Source: Siphonodentalium dalli (taxonomy: Eukaryota; Mollusca; Scaphopoda; Gadilida; Siphonodentaliidae). Taken from it: a stretch of 64,000 nucleotides of DNA. The position numbers and the translations under genes are program-made. This document shows positions 35,481-48,941 of the stretch, piece after piece. The number at the start of each line of letters is the position of its first letter. The first letter of the stretch is position 1. The stretch covers positions 178,351,956 through 178,415,955 of the forward strand of contig CP136063.1 in assembly GCA_032622095.1 (NCBI GenBank), written 5' to 3'. The notes below the pieces were generated by a model. That model made no database searches, was not told the DNA's origin, and was given only the letters and a program-made list of their open reading frames with translations.

Positions 35481-36058
35481 GGCTGGTCTGGGCTGATTCG
35501 GATCGTAGCAGCTTCTGGTGGTTTTTAGTCACGACACACTGTCAATATATTTGGGCTGGTATTCTGCGATTCGGGGCTGGATTAATACGATTCCATATGC
35601 TAACAAAGAACAGTAATATAAATTTCGGGCTAACATTTACTCCACGATGTGTTGCCATGTAGATGAGATGAAGAAAATACACACCAGGTTCCCATTGTTT
35701 TACGTCAATTGCAATCGCTGCATGGGATCACTCGCCACGGAACGCCAGTATTTCTTTTTTATCCTTATCGCCAGTTCATATATATTTTTACAATCTCCTC
35801 TACCACACAAAACATCAACACTTCGTCGCGCGCTGTGACGTCACATCACTTCCGCCAAGGTGCGCAACTCCTCACTAACACAATTGTCAATCACACTGTA
35901 GCTAACTGTTGACATGATGTCCATGCGAAATTTCTTGACACAGGGTAAACGAAGTTTCGCGTATTATATATCCCATGTGGGGGAAATTAGCAGTAGCCAC
36001 CAGCATCATATCAAATTAGCAGTACCACTTAAACCGGGGTGGTCTATTAAAAAACATT

Positions 36059-36299
36059 TTCATGATGGAGCCGCGCTGGTGAGCGTTAACGTTAATGTGC
36101 CGGTGCATTCTCTAATATATGCGAGTATCGCACATATAAAAGAATGCACGGCTTACATGTTCAAGGTAAATATTGTTAGGCAAATGCATGTTCTTATATA
36201 TGTGAGGCTCCCTATATGGTAGACTCGCACATATAACATAATGCATTAGCACAGGGTTTTCGCTAAATATCAGGGAGCTCCAGTCATGGAAGTGTTAAA
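36059..36299 (-). mobile_element. TTAA-type MITE family, copy in duplication unit 1
   Basis: Begins CATGATGGAGCCGCGCTGG and ends GCTCCAGTCATGGAAGTGTT, matching the ends of better copies at 48.9-50.6 kb in inverted orientation. Two internal hairpins use GTGCATTCTCTAATATATGC-like arms. The flanking TTAA is degraded. A nearby partial copy lies at about 36,398-36,560. The same pair recurs at about 42,441-42,681 and 42,780-42,942. Confidence 0.65.
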
Positions 36300-36560
36300 G
36301 CCACTATCTAAATGGGTTACTCTATAAGATAATGTTAAATTTCAGGAAGCTACAGCCATGGAAGGGTTAAAGCGACTATCTAAATGGGCTATAATGTTGA
36401 ATTTATATATAAGAGAATGCATTGGCCTAACAATATTTACCTCGACCTAGTAAGCCCGTGCATTCTCTTATATATGCGAGTCTCCCTATCGCATATACAA
36501 GAGAATGCACCGGAACAGGATATTTAATGCTGCATCAGCGCAGCTCCCATCATGGAAGAG

Positions 36561-37702
36561 ATAAGGAGGGATTTAGCAGAAGTGCCCAATAACTATGGCT
36601 CGCGTTACCTTTTTAGAGTTATTTCTATTTGTTCATCTGGATATCCTGATTTTCGACCATCAAGGCAGATATATATGCTGAATCTCAGCCATATGTTATC
36701 AGATCTCGATGCAATATGGTAAGGATATATATTGGCCATCTCGACGGCTTTGGTGTAAAACTTGTGTCCAATGGTACTGCTCGGATTATTCTTTCTATAT
36801 AGAGTTATTTCTCTTTTTAAAAAATGTTCTCATCTGGAACTGTTTGTTTTTATACTTATATGTTGACAATTGTCCAGATGGACATTAAATGACAACACTC
36901 TTTTGTTGGCAATTTTCGGCGTTCTTCAGCCAGATATATTATATAGACAGGTTACACATTGAAGAGTTCATTATTTCGTAGATACATGTATCAAATGTTG
37001 ATTTTTATTTCATCCAAGCTGAAATATCGGCCATAGGTTATCGGATTTCGATAAACGTTGGTAAGGATGTTGGGCATTAGGAGGTTTTTGATAGAAGTAA
37101 AAAAAAACATTGATATAACAGAGAATGGTCACGGTCCAGTGATTTGTCTACAGCCACACTAGATTGTATGACACGTTGGTCATGCACCGGCGACACCAAC
37201 TATTGTTTGGCTGCCAGCATGCAGTCTAAACACTTATAAGACAGCGGATATTCCGTTCTCAGAACACCACAATGCACTTCCTCCAAAATGTCACGATGGA
37301 GCTATGTGTTATCGCGATTGGTTGTTGCATGATCCTAATCGTTTTACCATGATGCATATCTGTTTGTATTCACCAACACTGCGTCAAATAACATTTTATC
37401 GTCGTTTGACCCCCGAACCAGTTTATTTCGTCGAACTTGACACATAATAACAAGAATTACTCGTGAATATTCAGAAGGTTAGGGAAAGTAGAAAGATTAA
37501 ATCGATTATTGTATATCTGAGTCAACCTTCGATGGACATCGACAGACATTGGCGATGTGATCCAAATGAATAATTCACAATGAAGTCGGTCAATTCGTGT
37601 GTGTCCTCGTTTCTAACGATAAAATAGTTCATGAACTCCCCAGACGGTTTCAGACCCTTCAAATGCCGATCGGCCGAGAAACACTCCCACAACACTTCAT
37701 AG
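36561..37702. other. Non-coding stretch within duplication unit 1
   Basis: No gene recognised. The minus-strand open frame 37522-37740 runs into the neighbouring MITE and lacks any known domain. Confidence 0.45.
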
Positions 37703-37977
37703 TTAACCATTTGATGACGAGAGCTGCGCTGGTGCATCATTAAATATCATGTGCCAGTGCATTCTCTAATATAAGCGAGTCTCCCATATATATAGGGTGC
37801 CTCACATATACATGCATAATAGAATGCACTGGCTTACAAAGTCAATGTAAATAATGTTAGGCCAATGCAATCTCTTATATTAATTATGCGAGGCTCCCCA
37901 CTCGCATATACAAGAGAATGCATACATGCATAGGGTTTTCGCCAAAGTTCGGGAAGCTCCAGTCATGGAAGGGTTGA
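37703..37977 (-). mobile_element. TTAA-type MITE family, 275-bp copy
   Basis: TTAACCATTTGATGACGAGA at the left and AGTCATGGAAGGGTTGA at the right correspond to the inverted ends TTAACCCTTCCATGAC of the family; the right TTAA has become TTGA. The interior shows the two typical hairpins built on CGAGTCTCCCATATA and GCGAGGCTCCCC. Copied again at about 44,084-44,358. Confidence 0.7.
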
Positions 37978-39731
37978 GGAAACTTTTACATAGCTGGGAA
38001 ATTTAAATTGGCTGTCGTTTCATGAAATTCGTCGTCCGTATATATATGTGCCTCGGATTGTTACATCAGTTATTAGAGCCGTATAAGCGCCCACGAGGGA
38101 GTGTGCACATTTTTTTGCCGGACATTCGAAGACTACTTTCAGTCAAATTTCATTTGTAGAATATTTTATTGCATTACAGTTATAGTAAACAGTGATGAAT
38201 CATGGACCAACCTAGATGTTTCAAATTGGGAGAAGTCACTTCTCTCTGTTTTGTCATAATGGCTGAAGTTCAACTTACGATCCAACATCACCCTTCTATG
38301 ATACAAACATAATTATGCAACACAAGAACCAATTTATACAAAACGGTTATTGTGAGTAAGGACACAATTATAATCAGTAAATATACTTTAATTGATTTGT
38401 TGGGACATAATTTATGAGAGAGAAGTCACTTCTCCCTGGGCAAAATAGGGAGAAGTTGCACAATTTATACGTATAGTTTGACGTTCAAATATTAAATGGT
38501 TTATAATTTCTAACGGGTTGATGTTCCTAAACTGATGTGTCACAACAATCGTTTGTACCAAACTTCACAAAGAATTTCCAGACGGATTTTGAGAAAATCC
38601 ATTTTAAAATATCACGAAATGTGGCAATACGTGCGTCTGATCCTTAAGTTACACACGTGTCTTAATTCGGTGGGCGTGCCATCTGAGCTGTAATATATCA
38701 AATTCATAATTTGAAAGACATAAGTACTGAAACATGTGAACATTTTTATAATTCCTGTGTTATTCCAGTAACAGACTCTTGCATGTAGTCTACTTCTTAT
38801 GTTATTTCTTGGGAGTTGGTCGTTTATTGCGCCCTCTGGGTGTATAATCAGCTAGAGATTCCTGGTGTATAGTGGTCGCATGGGATTTTATTTATAGAAA
38901 TTGGAATTTTTTGGACACACTAAACGGTGCAGTGCGACGCCGAGGCCGAGTCCGGTAAAATGTGTAGTTGGGAATTTCAATTTCATTTATGGTCGTTTAC
39001 ATTATTATGTCAATAATGTTGATTTTTGGTTTGTGATAAACTATGCCAATTACAAAATAGAAGAAATGAAAAAGGTAATTTGTAAGTCTTATATTTCAAC
39101 TTTTATCGACATTTTTCGTTCCGTAGCGCACTAAGATATATAGTCGAACTGTCGGAGACAGCCGAGTCAGCCACCTGTTAGTTAATTAGTTGCTGATCGG
39201 TGTGACAATTTGGGGGGGGGGGGGGGGGGGGGGTAATTTCAAACAAAAACATACTTTCCCCAATTTTCAAATCTTGCGAAAAGACCTTGGCCCTCTCACG
39301 ACTTGATCACGTGCCTCCGGCGATATAGTTCCGCTCTCCCGATTTACTGAGAACGATCAGCGCCCTGGTTATATATTATATGCTGCTGAGAGTTTTTGGT
39401 AACATTGCGAATAAATTACCAGGGAGATGTTTACTTATTAAATCTTATTAATGATCATATAGTACTGCATGTTAATCCCACCAATGGAATTTGTGTACCG
39501 ATCCGCATGATCCATCAAATCTTTATTTAGCAACTGACCCAATCGGGCACGTGATCTTGTTTTGGTTCTATTCTTAGATTTGGTAAACAACTGCAAACGT
39601 GTCTCTCTAGCTGTCATATTTTAGCGACCCGACGGGATAAATGCGGTCGCTGTGCGACGCTCGTTTTGCAATGTTTGTTTACAAATATACGTATCGTCAT
39701 TCGATATTTTCTTGTGAGTCACTTAAACATA
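37978..39731. other. Non-coding stretch with poly-G tract
   Basis: Includes the run of 22 G at 39212-39233 and two near-palindromes containing AGAAGTCACTTCT (about 38,231 and 38,419). A + frame at 38901-39134 lacks recognisable domains. Confidence 0.45.
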
Positions 39732-40290
39732 TTACTTGTCGTCGAACTCGTATTTTATATAACAAAAGAATGAGTCTATGTATATTTTGAATTGATCGAG
39801 TGTTGGAGCCTCAACAGCGACGTCTGGCAGAGAGTTCCAGTTATTTACCACCCCCTGCGTGAAGAAATATTTTCCTATATCCTTGTTAACAGTGCGCATC
39901 TGTAGCTTTTTATTATATCGTCTTGTTCTTCCTGATGAATTTCTTTCTAATATATAGGTCACAAGCATTGATATTGTAATGACCATTCAACAGTTTATAT
40001 ACCTCTATTAGATCTCCTCTAACTCTTCGATATTTAAAGACATCAGATTGAGTCTTATCATTCGGTCTCGGTAGCACAGAGTTTTGATTTGAGGAACTAG
40101 TTTCGTTGCTTTTCTTTTTATTTTCTCTAACACAATGCTTAGATATTTGTGATGTGGCCTCCATGCAGAGTTACAGTATTCGATGGTAGGTCTGACCATG
40201 CTTATGTAAAGCGATCGGAAAGTATCGATGTCCAAGTTTGTGAAAGTTCTATTGACTATGCCGATGATTTGAGAAGCTTTATTGTTTTAG
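39732..40290 (-). pseudogene. 5'-truncated LINE, post-RT C-terminal remnant
   Basis: Read on the minus strand from about 40,290, three frames give in order IIGIVNRTFTNLDIDTF, RSLYISMVRPTIEYCNSAW, KIKRKATKLVPQIKTL, RGDLIEVYKLLNGHYNI, and KYFFTQGVVNNWNSLPDV with a final APTLDQFKIYIDSFF. This is the conserved region after the RT in CR1/Jockey-type LINEs, ending at the usual C-terminus. At least two frameshifts separate the pieces. No RT catalytic motif is included. It is a different family from the LINE at 7.4 kb. An essentially identical copy lies at 46,106-46,664. Confidence 0.82.
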
Positions 40291-40652
40291 GACATTGTAG
40301 GAAGGCTAATCTGGCCGTGTCAAATTGAGCTATAGCGATGGGATATCTCGCAAGACAACATTTTTTTCGGGTTTTCGCGGGGTGAGTATTTGCTAGATGT
40401 CTGATAGTTGCTATTGTAACTATTATGACCGCGTTAATTGCTTTCGATGTTTAGGTTTGAACACTCTTGAATATTTTATGGCGGGAACACAATGCCTCCG
40501 ATTAGTAGATTTTTGATCCGCATTTAGAGGCTTTCTGGTGTGGTGAATGAGAAACCTGCAGTAATAAGCCGTCGTTTTATCTAATCGTTTGAAGGATTAG
40601 TTGTTTTAACGGAATTCTGAGGCCAATATATTTTATATTATAATTTATATTT

Positions 40653-41051
40653 ATGCCTAATAATATGATCCTGAGGGCGCTACCATTTCTGATTATGGTT
40701 TTCTTGTACTATATACAGCAGTTAACGGCGATGTTGGGTGGACATCCCCTGATTGTCGGCGCGGTGGTATTCCATATGCTGAAATTCTGGAACCGTTTAT
40801 TGACCATGCATGCACGCTGGCAGAATTACAAAGCATGTATTTTTATGGGACAACGTGAACGGTATGAAAGATATAGTTGGTCCCCCGATATCATTTTAAT
40901 CACACATATACTGAACATGAATCACATATTTGATGATATAGACGATTGTGTAACCCTAAATGAGCGTCATGAAGCCCTTGAGACATTACCAGAAAACTTT
41001 TTCTGCAGACACAAACAAGCTATACAAACTAAGAACTTATTTATTATTTAA
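40653..41051 (+). CDS. Hypothetical 132-residue open frame
   Basis: ATG-initiated, uninterrupted, and preserved without change in the second duplication unit (47027-47425), which is uninformative because the two units are nearly identical throughout. Residues about 7-25 are hydrophobic and could be a signal anchor. The remainder is mixed polar, with five His residues and an acidic patch IFDDIDDC near residue 95. No domain is recognised and no splice or promoter evidence supports expression. It may be a chance frame. Confidence 0.2.
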   Translation: MPNNMILRALPFLIMVFLYYIQQLTAMLGGHPLIVGAVVFHMLKFWNRLLTMHARWQNYKACIFMGQRERYERYSWSPDIILITHILNMNHIFDDIDDCVTLNERHEALETLPENFFCRHKQAIQTKNLFII

Positions 41052-41724
41052 ACACACATACCACTTAGAAAGATATATAATGCTCAACATCAGAAAATAA
41101 AAGCCGAAAGATCGATTATGGTACTATTTCGCTGTGGTGTTCTCCCCCTGAATTTTGAGACTGGTGGTAAATGAAGACGATGCCGGCAAGAGATTCTGTA
41201 CTGCTGACAAGTTTAATATACTAAAGTCAATTTCTCCTGAACTGACAAGCTTATAAACACCGTCCTGTGATCAAAACTGCATGGTGTCATACATCGCAAC
41301 TGAATCTGGTCAGACACAACTTCAGTGACGTCTGCTTACTTACTCTGTATTCTCTTCATCGGGCGGTAGCTAAATTTGTTAACAAAGCTTATAAAAAAAG
41401 ACAACAACTTCCAAGCAAAACCTCTTCAATTCCTTGAACATGCACAACAGTTCTCTTAATTGTTTTGTATAAAGTGACTTAATTGATTGATTTATAGCAA
41501 AGTCACACATAACAGTGAAACAAGCAAAATGTTTATACACTGTATGTACACAAATGTGCACAAATTAGGATATGGCGTCCATCATCGTTCATACTATATA
41601 CATACACATTATGCATGGTTACATACAAATAAGCAATTAAATTACATTACACAGTAATAGGCGACAAACTGACCAAGTATAGGATAATTACACGTGTTTA
41701 AAAATAACTCTTGTTTCGATTACA

Positions 41725-42213
41725 GGTACTCAATCCTATCAGACGGTCCCCATAGTATTAACATACAACAACAACAACAACGACGACAACAACAACAACA
41801 TTTCTTCAAAATACGCTTTAGTTATCAGAATCGATTAATTGCAACAAAATAATGCTAACCACTGTCAACCATGGTATCAAATTTCTCAAAACGTGTTATT
41901 TAACAACATTTTTTTCAACGAAATATTGCCGTATTATCACTTGAGTATCACGAAATTTGGCCATATTACCACTTGATTTTAGAGTTATCCATCTTCATCC
42001 GAAATTTTTTCCGTGACCGTCCGTTTGACAACGTTTTTCTGGGCCACAAATAATTGCACATCTCGAGAAATAACAAACTTCAAAAATCGATATCTTATCA
42101 CTCTGAGCTTTGATGGGTGCGTTCCTCGACTAGAATAAAATATTTTTACCCAAGCCAAAGAAATAGTAATGAGGAGCTTTAATTCGGGTAATGCATCTTT
42201 AAGGTTATGCAGT
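41725..42213 (+). repeat. Dispersed repeat R, + copy 1
   Basis: Begins GGTACTCAATCC, contains a (CAA)n stretch (41,767-41,801), TTATCAGAATCGATTAATTG, CTTGATTTTAGAGTTATCCA and TCACTCTGAGCTTTGATGGG. The same blocks appear in reverse complement at 57,678-58,130 and, for the outer 106 bases, at 61,991-62,096. The + copy recurs at 48,099-48,587. Confidence 0.8.
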
Positions 42214-45200
42214 TATAACCGAAAAGTTCGAAGACAAATTCTATAACAACTCCTCACTAACACAATTGTCAATCACACTGTAGCTAACTGTTGACATGAT
42301 GTCCATGCGAAATTTCTTGACACAGGGTAAACGAAGTTTCGCGTATTATATATCCCATGTGGGGGAAATTAGCAGTAGCCACCAGCATCATATCAAATTA
42401 GCAGTACCACTTAAACCGGGGTGGTCTATTAAAAAACATTTTCATGATGGAGCCGCGCTGGTGAGCGTTAACGTTAATGTGCCGGTGCATTCTCTAATAT
42501 ATGCGAGTATCGCACATATAAAAGAATGCACGGCTTACATGTTCAAGGTAAATATTGTTAGGCAAATGCATGTTCTTATATATGTGAGGCTCCCTATATG
42601 GTAGACTCGCACATATAACATAATGCATTAGCACAGGGTTTTCGCTAAATATCAGGGAGCTCCAGTCATGGAAGTGTTAAAGCCACTATCTAAATGGGTT
42701 ACTCTATAAGATAATGTTAAATTTCAGGAAGCTACAGCCATGGAAGGGTTAAAGCGACTATCTAAATGGGCTATAATGTTGAATTTATATATAAGAGAAT
42801 GCATTGGCCTAACAATATTTACCTCGACCTAGTAAGCCCGTGCATTCTCTTATATATGCGAGTCTCCCTATCGCATATACAAGAGAATGCACCGGAACAG
42901 GATATTTAATGCTGCATCAGCGCAGCTCCCATCATGGAAGAGATAAGGAGGGATTTAGCAGAAGTGCCCAATAACTATGGCTCGCGTTACCTTTTTAGAG
43001 TTATTTCTATTTGTTCATCTGGATATCCTGATTTTCGACCATCAAGGCAGATATATATGCTGAATCTCAGCCATATGTTATCAGATCTCGATGCAATATG
43101 GTAAGGATATATATTGGCCATCTCGACGGCTTTGGTGTAAAACTTGTGTCCAATGGTACTGCTCGGATTATTCTTTCTATATAGAGTTATTTCTCTTTTT
43201 AAAAAATGTTCTCATCTGGAACTGTTTGTTTTTATACTTATATGTTGACAATTGTCCAGATGGACATTAAATGACAACACTCTTTTGTTGGCAATTTTCG
43301 GCGTTCTTCAGCCAGATATATTATATAGACAGGTTACACATTGAAGAGTTCATTATTTCGTAGATACATGTATCAAATGTTGATTTTATTTCATCCAAGC
43401 TGAAATATCGGCCATAGGTTATCGGATTTCGATAAACGTTGGTAAGGATGTTGGGCATTAGGAGGTTTTTGATAGAAGTAAAAAAAAACATTGATATAAC
43501 AGAGAATGGTCACGGTCCAGTGATTTGTCTACAGCCACACTAGATTGTATGACACGTTGGTCATGCACCGGCGACACCAACTATTGTTTGGCTGCCAGCA
43601 TGCAGTCTAAACACTTATAAGACAGCGGATATTCCGTTCTCAGAACACCACAATGCACTTCCTCCAAAATGTCACGATGGAGCTATGTGTTATCGCGATT
43701 GGTTGTTGCATGATCCTAATCGTTTTACCATGATGCATATCTGTTTGTATTCACCAACACTGCGTCAAATAACATTTTATCGTCGTTTGACCCCCGAACC
43801 AGTTTATTTCGTCGAACTTGACACATAATAACAAGAATTACTCGTGAATATTCAGAAGGTTAGGGAAAGTAGAAAGATTAAATCGATTATTGTATATCTG
43901 AGTCAACCTTCGATGGACATCGACAGACATTGGCGATGTGATCCAAATGAATAATTCACAATGAAGTCGGTCAATTCGTGTGTGTCCTCGTTTCTAACGA
44001 TAAAATAGTTCATGAACTCCCCAGACGGTTTCAGACCCTTCAAATGCCGATCGGCCGAGAAACACTCCCACAACACTTCATAGTTAACCATTTGATGACG
44101 AGAGCTGCGCTGGTGCATCATTAAAGATCATGTGCCAGTGCATTCTCTAATATAAGCGAGTCTCCCATATATATAGGGTGCCTCACATATACATGCATAA
44201 TAGAATGCACTGGCTTACAAAGTCAATGTAAATAATGTTAGGCCAATGCAATCTCTTATATTAATTATGCGAGGCTCCCCACTCGCATATACAAGAGAAT
44301 GCATACATGCATAGGGTTTTCGCCAAAGTTCGGGAAGCTCCAGTCATGGAAGGGTTGAGGAAACTTTTACATAGCTGGGAAATTTAAATTGGCTGTCGTT
44401 TCATGAAATTCGTCGTCCGTATATATATGTGCCTCGGATTGTTACATCAGTTATTAGAGCCGTATAAGCGCCCACGAGGGAGTGTGCACATTTTTTTGCC
44501 GGACATTCGAAGACTACTTTCAGTCAAATTTCATTTGTAGAATATTTTATTGCATTACAGTTATAGTAAACAGTGATGAATCATGGACCAACCTAGATGT
44601 TTCAAATTGGGAGAAGTCACTTCTCTCTGTTTGGTCATAATGGCTGAAGTTCAACTTACGATCCAACATCACCCTTCTATGATACAAACATAATTATGCA
44701 ACACAAGAACCAATTTATACAAAACGGTTATTGTGAGTAAGGACACAATTATAATCAGTAAATATACTTTAATTGATTTGTTGGGACATAATTTATGAGA
44801 GAGAAGTCACTTCTCCCTGGGCAAAATAGGGAGAAGTTGCACAATTTATACGTATAGTTTGACGTTCAAATATTAAATGGTTTATAATTTCTAACGGGTT
44901 GATGTTCCTAAACTGATGTGTCACAACAATCGTTTGTACCAAACTTCACAAAGAATTTCCAGACGGATTTTGAGAAAATCCATTTTAAAATATCACGAAA
45001 TGTGGCAATACGTGCGTCTGATCCTTAAGTTACACACGTGTCTTAATTCGGTGGGCGTGCCATCTGAGCTGTAATATATCAAATTCATAATTTGAAAGAC
45101 ATAAGTACTGAAACATGTGAACATTTTTATAATTCCTGTGTTATTCCAGTAACAGACTCTTGCATGTAGTCTACTTCTTATGTTATTTCTTGGGAGTTGG

Positions 45201-46105
45201 TCGTTTATTGCGCCCTCTGGGTGTATAATCAGCTAGAGATTCCTGGTGTATAGTGGTCGCATGGGATTTTATTTATAGAAATTGGAATTTTTTGGACACA
45301 CTAAACGGTGCAGTGCGACGCCGAGGCCGAGTCCGGTAAAATGTGTAGTTGGGAATTTCAATTTCATTTATGGTCGTTTACATTATTATGTCAATAATGT
45401 TGATTTTTGGTTTGTGATAAACTATGCCAATTACAAAATAGAAGAAATGAAAAAGGTAATTTGTAAGTCTTATATTTCAACTTTTATCGACATTTTTCGT
45501 TCCGTAGCGCACTAAGATATATAGTCGAACTGTCGGAGACAGCCGAGTCAGCCACCTGTTAGTTAATTAGTTGCTGATCGGTGTGACAATTTGGGGGGGG
45601 GGGGGGGTAATTTCAAACAAAAACATACTTTCCCCAATTTTCAAATCTTGCGAAAAGACCTTGGCCCTCTCACGACTTGATCACGTGCCTCCGGCGATAT
45701 AGTTCCGCTCTCCCGATTTACTGAGAACGATCAGCGCCCTGGTTATATATTATATGCTGCTGAGAGTTTTTGGTAACATTGCGAATAAATTACCAGGGAG
45801 ATGTTTACTTATTAAATCTTATTAATGATCATATAGTACTGCATGTTAATCCCACCAATGGAATTTGTGTACCGATCCGCATGATCCATCAAATCTTTAT
45901 TTAGCAACTGACCCAATCGGGCACGTGATCTTGTTTTGGTTCTATTCTTAGATTTGGTAAACAACTGCAAACGTGTCTCTCTAGCTGTCATATTTTAGCG
46001 ACCCGACGGGATAAATGCGGTCGCTGTGCGACGCTCGTTTTGCAATGTTTGTTTACAAATATACGTATCGTCATTCGATATTTTCTTGTGAGTCACTTAA
46101 ACATA

Positions 46106-46664
46106 TTACTTGTCGTCGAACTCGTATTTTATATAACAAAAGAATGAGTCTATGTATATTTTGAATTGATCGAGTGTTGGAGCCTCAACAGCGACGTCTG
46201 GCAGAGAGTTCCAGTTATTTACCACCCCCTGCGTGAAGAAATATTTTCCTATATCCTTGTTAACAGTGCGCATCTGTAGCTTTTTATTATATCGTCTTGT
46301 TCTTCCTGATGAATTTCTTTCTAATATATAGGTCACAAGCATTGATATTGTAATGACCATTCAACAGTTTATATACCTCTATTAGATCTCCTCTAACTCT
46401 TCGATATTTAAAGACATCAGATTGAGTCTTATCATTCGGTCTCGGTAGCACAGAGTTTTGATTTGAGGAACTAGTTTCGTTGCTTTTCTTTTTATTTTCT
46501 CTAACACAATGCTTAGATATTTGTGATGTGGCCTCCATGCAGAGTTACAGTATTCGATGGTAGGTCTGACCATGCTTATGTAAAGCGATCGGAAAGTATC
46601 GATGTCCAAGTTTGTGAAAGTTCTATTGACTATGCCGATGATTTGAGAAGCTTTATTGTTTTAG
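46106..46664 (-). pseudogene. LINE C-terminal remnant, duplicate copy
   Basis: Duplicate of 39,732-40,290 with the same frame breaks, showing that the element was already degenerate before the segment was duplicated. Confidence 0.82.
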
Positions 46665-47026
46665 GACATTGTAGGAAGGCTAATCTGGCCGTGTCAAATT
46701 GAGCTATAGCGATGGGATATCTCGCAAGACAACATTTTTTTCGGGTTTTCGCGGGGTGAGTATTTGCTAGATGTCTGATAGTTGCTATTGTAACTATTAT
46801 GACCGCGTTAATTGCTTTCGATGTTTAGGTTTGAACACTCTTGAATATTTTATGGCGGGAACACAATGCCTCCGATTAGTAGATTTTTGATCCGCATTTA
46901 GAGGCTTTCTGGTGTGGTGAATGAGAAACCTGCAGTAATAAGCCGTCGTTTTATCTAATCGTTTGAAGGATTAGTTGTTTTAACGGAATTCTGAGGCCAA
47001 TATATTTTATATTATAATTTATATTT

Positions 47027-47425
47027 ATGCCTAATAATATGATCCTGAGGGCGCTACCATTTCTGATTATGGTTTTCTTGTACTATATACAGCAGTTAAC
47101 GGCGATGTTGGGTGGACATCCCCTGATTGTCGGCGCGGTGGTATTCCATATGCTGAAATTCTGGAACCGTTTATTGACCATGCATGCACGCTGGCAGAAT
47201 TACAAAGCATGTATTTTTATGGGACAACGTGAACGGTATGAAAGATATAGTTGGTCCCCCGATATCATTTTAATCACACATATACTGAACATGAATCACA
47301 TATTTGATGATATAGACGATTGTGTAACCCTAAATGAGCGTCATGAAGCCCTTGAGACATTACCAGAAAACTTTTTCTGCAGACACAAACAAGCTATACA
47401 AACTAAGAACTTATTTATTATTTAA
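47027..47425 (+). CDS. Hypothetical 132-residue open frame, duplicate copy
   Basis: Identical translation to 40653-41051; see that entry for content and doubts. Confidence 0.2.
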   Translation: MPNNMILRALPFLIMVFLYYIQQLTAMLGGHPLIVGAVVFHMLKFWNRLLTMHARWQNYKACIFMGQRERYERYSWSPDIILITHILNMNHIFDDIDDCVTLNERHEALETLPENFFCRHKQAIQTKNLFII

Positions 47426-48098
47426 ACACACATACCACTTAGAAAGATATATAATGCTCAACATCAGAAAATAAAAGCCGAAAGATCGATTATGGTACTA
47501 TTTCGCTGTGGTGTTCTCCCCCTGAATTTTGAGACTGGTGGTAAATGAAGACGATGCCGGCAAGAGATTCTGTACTGCTGACAAGTTTAATATACTAAAG
47601 TCAATTTCTCCTGAACTGACAAGCTTATAAACACCGTCCTGTGATCAAAACTGCATGGTGTCATACATCGCAACTGAATCTGGTCAGACACAACTTCAGT
47701 GACGTCTGCTTACTTACTCTGTATTCTCTTCATCGGGCGGTAGCTAAATTTGTTAACAAAGCTTATAAAAAAAGACAACAACTTCCAAGCAAAACCTCTT
47801 CAATTCCTTGAACATGCACAACAGTTCTCTTAATTGTTTTGTATAAAGTGACTTAATTGATTGATTTATAGCAAAGTCACACATAACAGTGAAACAAGCA
47901 AAATGTTTATACACTGTATGTACACAAATGTGCACAAATTAGGATATGGCGTCCATCATCGTTCATACTATATACATACACATTATGCATGGTTACATAC
48001 AAATAAGCAATTAAATTACATTACACAGTAATAGGCGACAAACTGACCAAGTATAGGATAATTACACGTGTTTAAAAATAACTCTTGTTTCGATTACA

Positions 48099-48587
48099 GG
48101 TACTCAATCCTATCAGACGGTCCCCATAGTATTAACATACAACAACAACAACAACGACGACAACAACAACAACATTTCTTCAAAATACGCTTTAGTTATC
48201 AGAATCGATTAATTGCAACAAAATAATGCTAACCACTGTCAACCATGGTATCAAATTTCTCAAAACGTGTTATTTAACAACATTTTTTTCAACGAAATAT
48301 TGCCGTATTATCACTTGAGTATCACGAAATTTGGCCATATTACCACTTGATTTTAGAGTTATCCATCTTCATCCGAAAATTTTTCCGTGACCGTCCGTTT
48401 GACAACGTTTTTCTGGGCCACAAATAATTGCACATCTCGAGAAATAACAAACTTCAAAAATCGATATCTTATCACTCTGAGCTTTGATGGGTGCGTTCCT
48501 CGACTAGAATAAAATATTTTTACCCAAGCCAAAGAAATAGTAATGAGGAGCTTTAATTCGGGTAATGCATCTTTAAGGTTATGCAGT
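48099..48587 (+). repeat. Dispersed repeat R, + copy 2
   Basis: Copy of 41,725-42,213 carried by the segmental duplication; ends 33 bases before its right breakpoint. Confidence 0.8.
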
Positions 48588-48941
48588 TATAACCGAAAAG
48601 TTCGAAGACAAATTCTATAACATATAAGATGGTCCCTGGAACCGGTCCGCGATGTAACAAACGTGAGCATAATTTGGACCTTCAAATCGCAACTAGGTTT
48701 TAAGATCAAAGGGCAATGACCATGCGAACTTAAGATGAGTCACGTGCGGTCGTTTGATGCTATAGAGCTACTGAGGAATACTTGTACAATGTAGGTACTA
48801 AGTAGGCCTACTCAGTTTATAGCAGAAATGAAATATGTACACTCGTAGAAACTGATCTATCTTCCCAGGAGTGTTAACTGACACTTGACCCGAAGCTTGG
48901 TTACCAAGTGCCACAAAAACACTTACTACCGTACGCGCGCG

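Larger units (their letters stand above)
35865..42246 (+). repeat. Tandem segmental duplication, unit 1 (6,382 bp)
   Basis: Everything from CAACTCCTCACTAACACAAT at 35865 to the junction at 42246 reappears, base for base as far as I could compare, in 42247-48620. Differences found: G22 versus G15 in the poly-G run (39212-39233 versus 45593-45607), one T fewer near 43,383, and substitutions at about 37,746, 38,257 and 42,005. The unit holds TTAA-type MITE copies, a LINE fragment, a 132-codon open frame and a dispersed repeat at its right end. Confidence 0.95.
42247..48620 (+). repeat. Tandem segmental duplication, unit 2 (6,374 bp)
   Basis: Direct head-to-tail copy of 35,865-42,246. Contents correspond with an offset of +6,382, falling to +6,381 after the lost T near 43,383 and to +6,374 after the shorter poly-G: MITE copies (42,441-42,942 and 44,084-44,358), LINE remnant (46,106-46,664), 132-residue frame (47027-47425) and repeat R (48,099-48,587). 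The dinucleotide CA is shared at all three breakpoints (35865, 42247, 48621). Confidence 0.95.

Noticed and set aside
35914-36222. 102-residue open frame as a gene (and its duplicate at 42296-42604)
   Set aside because: It spans a tandem-repeat relic and a MITE with hairpins; its preservation in two copies only reflects the near-identical segmental duplication.
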